Assembly (NCBI GenBank): GCA_013350335.1
Contig: CM023541.1
Location: 62,623,413 to 62,687,412 of the forward strand
Source of the DNA: Chimonanthus salicifolius
Taxonomy: Eukaryota; Streptophyta; Magnoliopsida; Laurales; Calycanthaceae
DNA: 64,000 nucleotides
Reading direction: 5' to 3'
Below the pieces are notes generated by a model, which worked only from the letters and a program-made list of their open reading frames with translations, ran no database searches and was not told the origin of the DNA. The position numbers were made by a program, and so were the translations under genes. Shown piece after piece: positions 62,301 through 64,000 of this stretch; the first letter of the stretch is position 1; the number at the start of each line of letters is the position of its first letter.

Positions 62301-64000
62301 AAACACCTAACTTCTAACTTCTCATAGCATCTTAAACACAATTAAATAAGACGCATTCAATAACCATGTAACATGAAGAAATTTATGAATCTTAGAATCC
62401 TTTTCTAATTGCTACAGGAATTAGAAAAAAATGAAATCAGAAAATATGCTACAGGAATTAGCATTCTGATATGCTCTGTAACAAGAATAAAAATATAAGC
62501 TTCATCAGAAAATATCAGGAGCTAAAGGAAGCACACCTAGTCACAACAAGAAAGTTTGTGAATGGTACAAAGTCACTATAACACAGAAATTAGGAGCTAA
62601 ATTTCCTACTACACATCGTTGAATGAGAGGACTTCATCTCCTCATAGCAAACCTTTTTTGTGGTTTTCTTGAATAAACTTGGAACAATTTCAGTTATTTG
62701 CACAGAAGTTTCTACCTTCACTCTTTTTCTCAAAAAAAAAGATATCTACCCCAGCTTAGATGAGGAATCACACTACCAAAGAAATTTAAGAAATGATGCA
62801 GTAGGAGCATATTTAAAACTTAAGAGACAGACCATTTCTTCATCTGTAAAACAAAATAAGTACAACGGTCAGCAAGCGGTTTTTACACAAAAAATAATTT
62901 TCCTGTTTCCCCACATGTCCTAGGACTTTGAAAATGAGTCGCAAAAATAAAAACAATAACCAGAATATCTAGCTACCACTTCGATGGAGAACGGCTCCAT
63001 TTGTAATCTTTCACACACAACGAGCACCAGAAAGATTAAACATAGAAGCAAGTATAAAACAAGAACTCTAAACAAAGCATAATTTCCCAATTAAAAAAAA
63101 AATGCTTAGACTAATGAAACTCACTTGAGATGCATTCAGTTCAGGAAGGCCAGGGGCACCAAAGCGGCGAGGAAGTGCATTACGAACAACTTGGGCCTCA
63201 ACTTCATGACCCAAAAGATGATGATAAATATATCTGAAAAGAAAGGTCAGTTGGCTCCAATATATTAGATGTACAATTTTCTTATGTTTATTGTATCATA
63301 ATCAAACCACAGTAATTTATCTAGGAGATAAAGTGGGAAGGATTCAAAACCTTAGTCTAGATTTTTTAATTCTGGAAGATAAAAAAGATAGAAAGGAGAA
63401 ATAGTATGTGACCCACCTGAGCCAATGAAAAATTCATGGTGGTGGTGGGATAATGCAAGGGACCACATGGATAAAAGGTGGTGAATTTAAATACCTTGTT
63501 ATTGTATCATTATCAAACCACAGTACATTTATCGAGGAGATATAGTGGGAAGGATTCAAAACCTTAGTCTACAGTTTTTTTTTTAATTCTGGAAGATAAA
63601 ATGATAGAACGGAGAAATATTACCTAAGCCAATGAAAATTTCATGGAGGTGGTGAGAAATATTACCTAAGCCAATGAAAAATTCATGGAAGTGGTGGGAT
63701 ATGTAAGGGACCACATGGGTAAATACCTTACTCCCCCACCCCACCCCACCCAAAAAGGAGGAGAAGAATGAAGGGGGGAATCCACCACCACCACCCAAAA
63801 AAAATTACCATAACCAAATCAATCATGAGAGGCTTGTGATTTGTGCCATGAGAAATCTAAGTTGAAGTGAAGTATTTGATTGTGATGAAATTCACCCAAA
63901 CCCAATCCATCAGGTCCCATACATCCCATTGCGAGCGGTAATGGGAAATACAATTCTAATAGATACTATCACTTTGTTCAAGTAATATAATCCATTTTGG
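50310..64000 (-). CDS. UPF1: UPF1 RNA helicase (regulator of nonsense transcripts 1), C-terminal part, 21 exons
   Basis: SF1 helicase at the heart of nonsense-mediated mRNA decay. Minus-strand coding exons: 63233-63125, 62272-62150, 62056-61985, 61018-60947, 60829-60763, 58756-58614, 58496-58425, 58347-58219, 56358-56203, 56045-55932, 55807-55709, 55625-55548, 54337-54203, 53254-53180, 52998-52881, 52664-52291, 52209-52147, 52057-51986, 51494-51363, 50637-50518 and 50432-50310 (stop). All junctions keep frame with GT-AG borders and give 814 residues. Helicase motifs in order: GPPGTGKT (exon at 62272), [54 protein letters not shown] and [11 protein letters not shown]. The plant-type tail is rich in Gly, Pro and Gln with repeated SQ/TQ sites, candidate kinase targets. 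The N-terminal CH domain and about 440 residues lie right of the window. 63234-64000 is intron. Confidence 0.97.
51029..51209 (-). mobile_element. tRNA-derived SINE in a UPF1 intron
   Basis: On the minus strand it opens CCCGCATGGGTGTTAATTCA and continues with an A-box-like ATTGGCTTGAG and a B-box-like GGTCGCAGGTTTTATTC. It ends in an A-run. It is flanked by AAATATGAATGTT at 51016-51028 and 51210-51222, a perfect 13-bp target duplication. Total about 180 bp. Decayed B box suggests it no longer transcribes well. Confidence 0.8.
53388..53540 (-). mobile_element. LINE-like 3' end in a UPF1 intron
   Basis: The poly-pyrimidine run followed by TGAAAAGGTAACTTCATTAA is, on the minus strand, a plant LINE 3' terminus like that at 1021-1103. 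The 5' limit is not clear and no target duplication was found. Confidence 0.45.
54938..55118 (-). mobile_element. tRNA-derived SINE in a UPF1 intron, long target duplication
   Basis: On the minus strand the head reads CCAGAGCTCAACTGGTAAAC (A box) and GGTTCTGAGTTCGAGTCCC (B box), as in a tRNA gene. A body with GATGCCTGTGGCTTGCGGGG follows, then an A-rich tail. Direct repeats at 54904-54933 and 55119-55148 (TTCCAAAAAATTCCTACCTC and on, about 30 bp with few differences) mark the insertion. It is a SINE, not a tRNA gene: there is no acceptor stem pairing and the body is unrelated. Confidence 0.85.
56061..56226 (-). repeat. 83-bp tandem duplication across a UPF1 exon/intron border
   Basis: Unit 56061-56143 is repeated at 56144-56226 with two or three differences. 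The second unit includes the last 24 nt of the coding exon 56358-56203 and its GT donor. The first unit places an identical 24-nt piece and donor (GTACTTTTG) 83 nt further into the intron, at 56120/56119. Confidence 0.9.
57422..57675. mobile_element. hAT-type MITE dense in TATCGGCCGATA palindromes, perfect 8-bp target duplication
   Basis: Starts CAGGGGTTTAAA and ends TTTAAACCCCTG, a perfect 12-bp inverted terminus. GTCTCACC is directly repeated at 57414-57421 and 57676-57683. The 254-bp body is little more than repeats of ATATCGGCCGATAT and GATACGTATCGTATCGG. It lies in the UPF1 intron between exons 58347-58219 and 56358-56203. Perfect ends and duplication suggest a young copy. Confidence 0.9.
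58907..59206. mobile_element. MITE-like inverted repeat in a UPF1 intron
   Basis: The left end TGAGGTACAAATTTTGGTTG is inverted at the right as CAGCCAAATTTGTACCTCA. The interior arms also pair partly (GGCCAAAA and TTTTGGTT classes). About 300 bp; a possible 4-bp flank AGAT is too short to be sure of. Family unassigned. Confidence 0.6.
59271..59312. repeat. (GT)n(GA)n microsatellite in a UPF1 intron
   Basis: GTGTGTGTGT passes directly into a run of GA dinucleotides to 59312. Confidence 0.9.
59860..60330. repeat. Diverged minisatellite-like stretch in a UPF1 intron
   Basis: Imperfect repetition of TTAAATGGGTTG, CCAACCCAA and CCTATTTATTAAA-like words, about 10 loose units of 40-50 bp. It resembles the AACCCGACCC-type degenerate repeats common in plant intergenic DNA. 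No coding content. Confidence 0.55.
61266..61279 (+). repeat. Run of 14 G
   Basis: A mononucleotide G tract in the UPF1 intron between exons 62056-61985 and 61018-60947 (C on the sense strand). Confidence 0.9.
63285..63730. repeat. Tandem duplication in the UPF1 intron at the right edge
   Basis: The stretch 63287-63420 (TTATTGTATCATAATCAAAC, GGGAAGGATTCAAAACCTTA, AATTCTGGAAGATAAA) is repeated at about 63499-63620. Within the second copy a short unit containing AAATATTACCTAAGCCAATG is itself doubled (63616 and 63658). Confidence 0.8.

Overview
This is nuclear DNA from a flowering plant. Three split housekeeping genes have canonical GT-AG introns, AT-rich introns and intergenic DNA, a plastid transit peptide on one product, and plant-type transposon remnants throughout. 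All three proteins match the plant versions of their families closely. The exact lineage cannot be fixed from the window; it is most likely a eudicot or a basal angiosperm.

Layout. (1) 1-4646, minus strand: the first ten coding exons of RPN1 (26S proteasome base subunit); the gene runs off the left edge. (2) 4647-6228: a short head-to-head spacer holding the RPN1 and glutathione reductase promoters. (3) 6229-12049, plus strand: a complete plastid-type glutathione reductase in ten coding exons (554 aa), followed by a 3' UTR that probably contains an intron. (4) about 13.2-49.8 kb: 36 kb without a recognisable intact gene. It is built from segmental copies of the DNA that flanks the glutathione reductase 3' end (14.7-23.1 kb, 28.0-33.5 kb, 44.5-46.4 kb, and a 0.56 kb copy of the reductase last exon and 3' UTR at 46.8 kb), with transposons laid over them. 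(5) 50310-64000, minus strand: the last 21 coding exons of UPF1 (nonsense-mediated decay helicase), from just before the Walker A motif to the stop codon; the N-terminal part lies beyond the right edge.

The most distinctive content is in the mobile elements. A small hAT-type family is packed with TATCGGCCGATA-like palindromes; two copies have perfect 8-bp target duplications, and one of these has its empty site preserved in the sister segmental copy. A second group consists of foldback elements, one with a perfect 9-bp target duplication of the Mutator type, full of AATTCATTCGAATGAATT-like palindromes and with 0.28 kb hairpin units nested inside. Two tRNA-derived SINEs and two LINE 3' ends lie in introns, three of these four with visible target duplications. 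Fragments of copia RNase H lie in the intergenic part.

The three genes do not form a pathway. They are neighbouring housekeeping genes: protein turnover, redox control, and mRNA surveillance. One point of possible regulatory interest is an 83-bp tandem duplication across a UPF1 exon/intron border that creates a second, frame-breaking splice donor.
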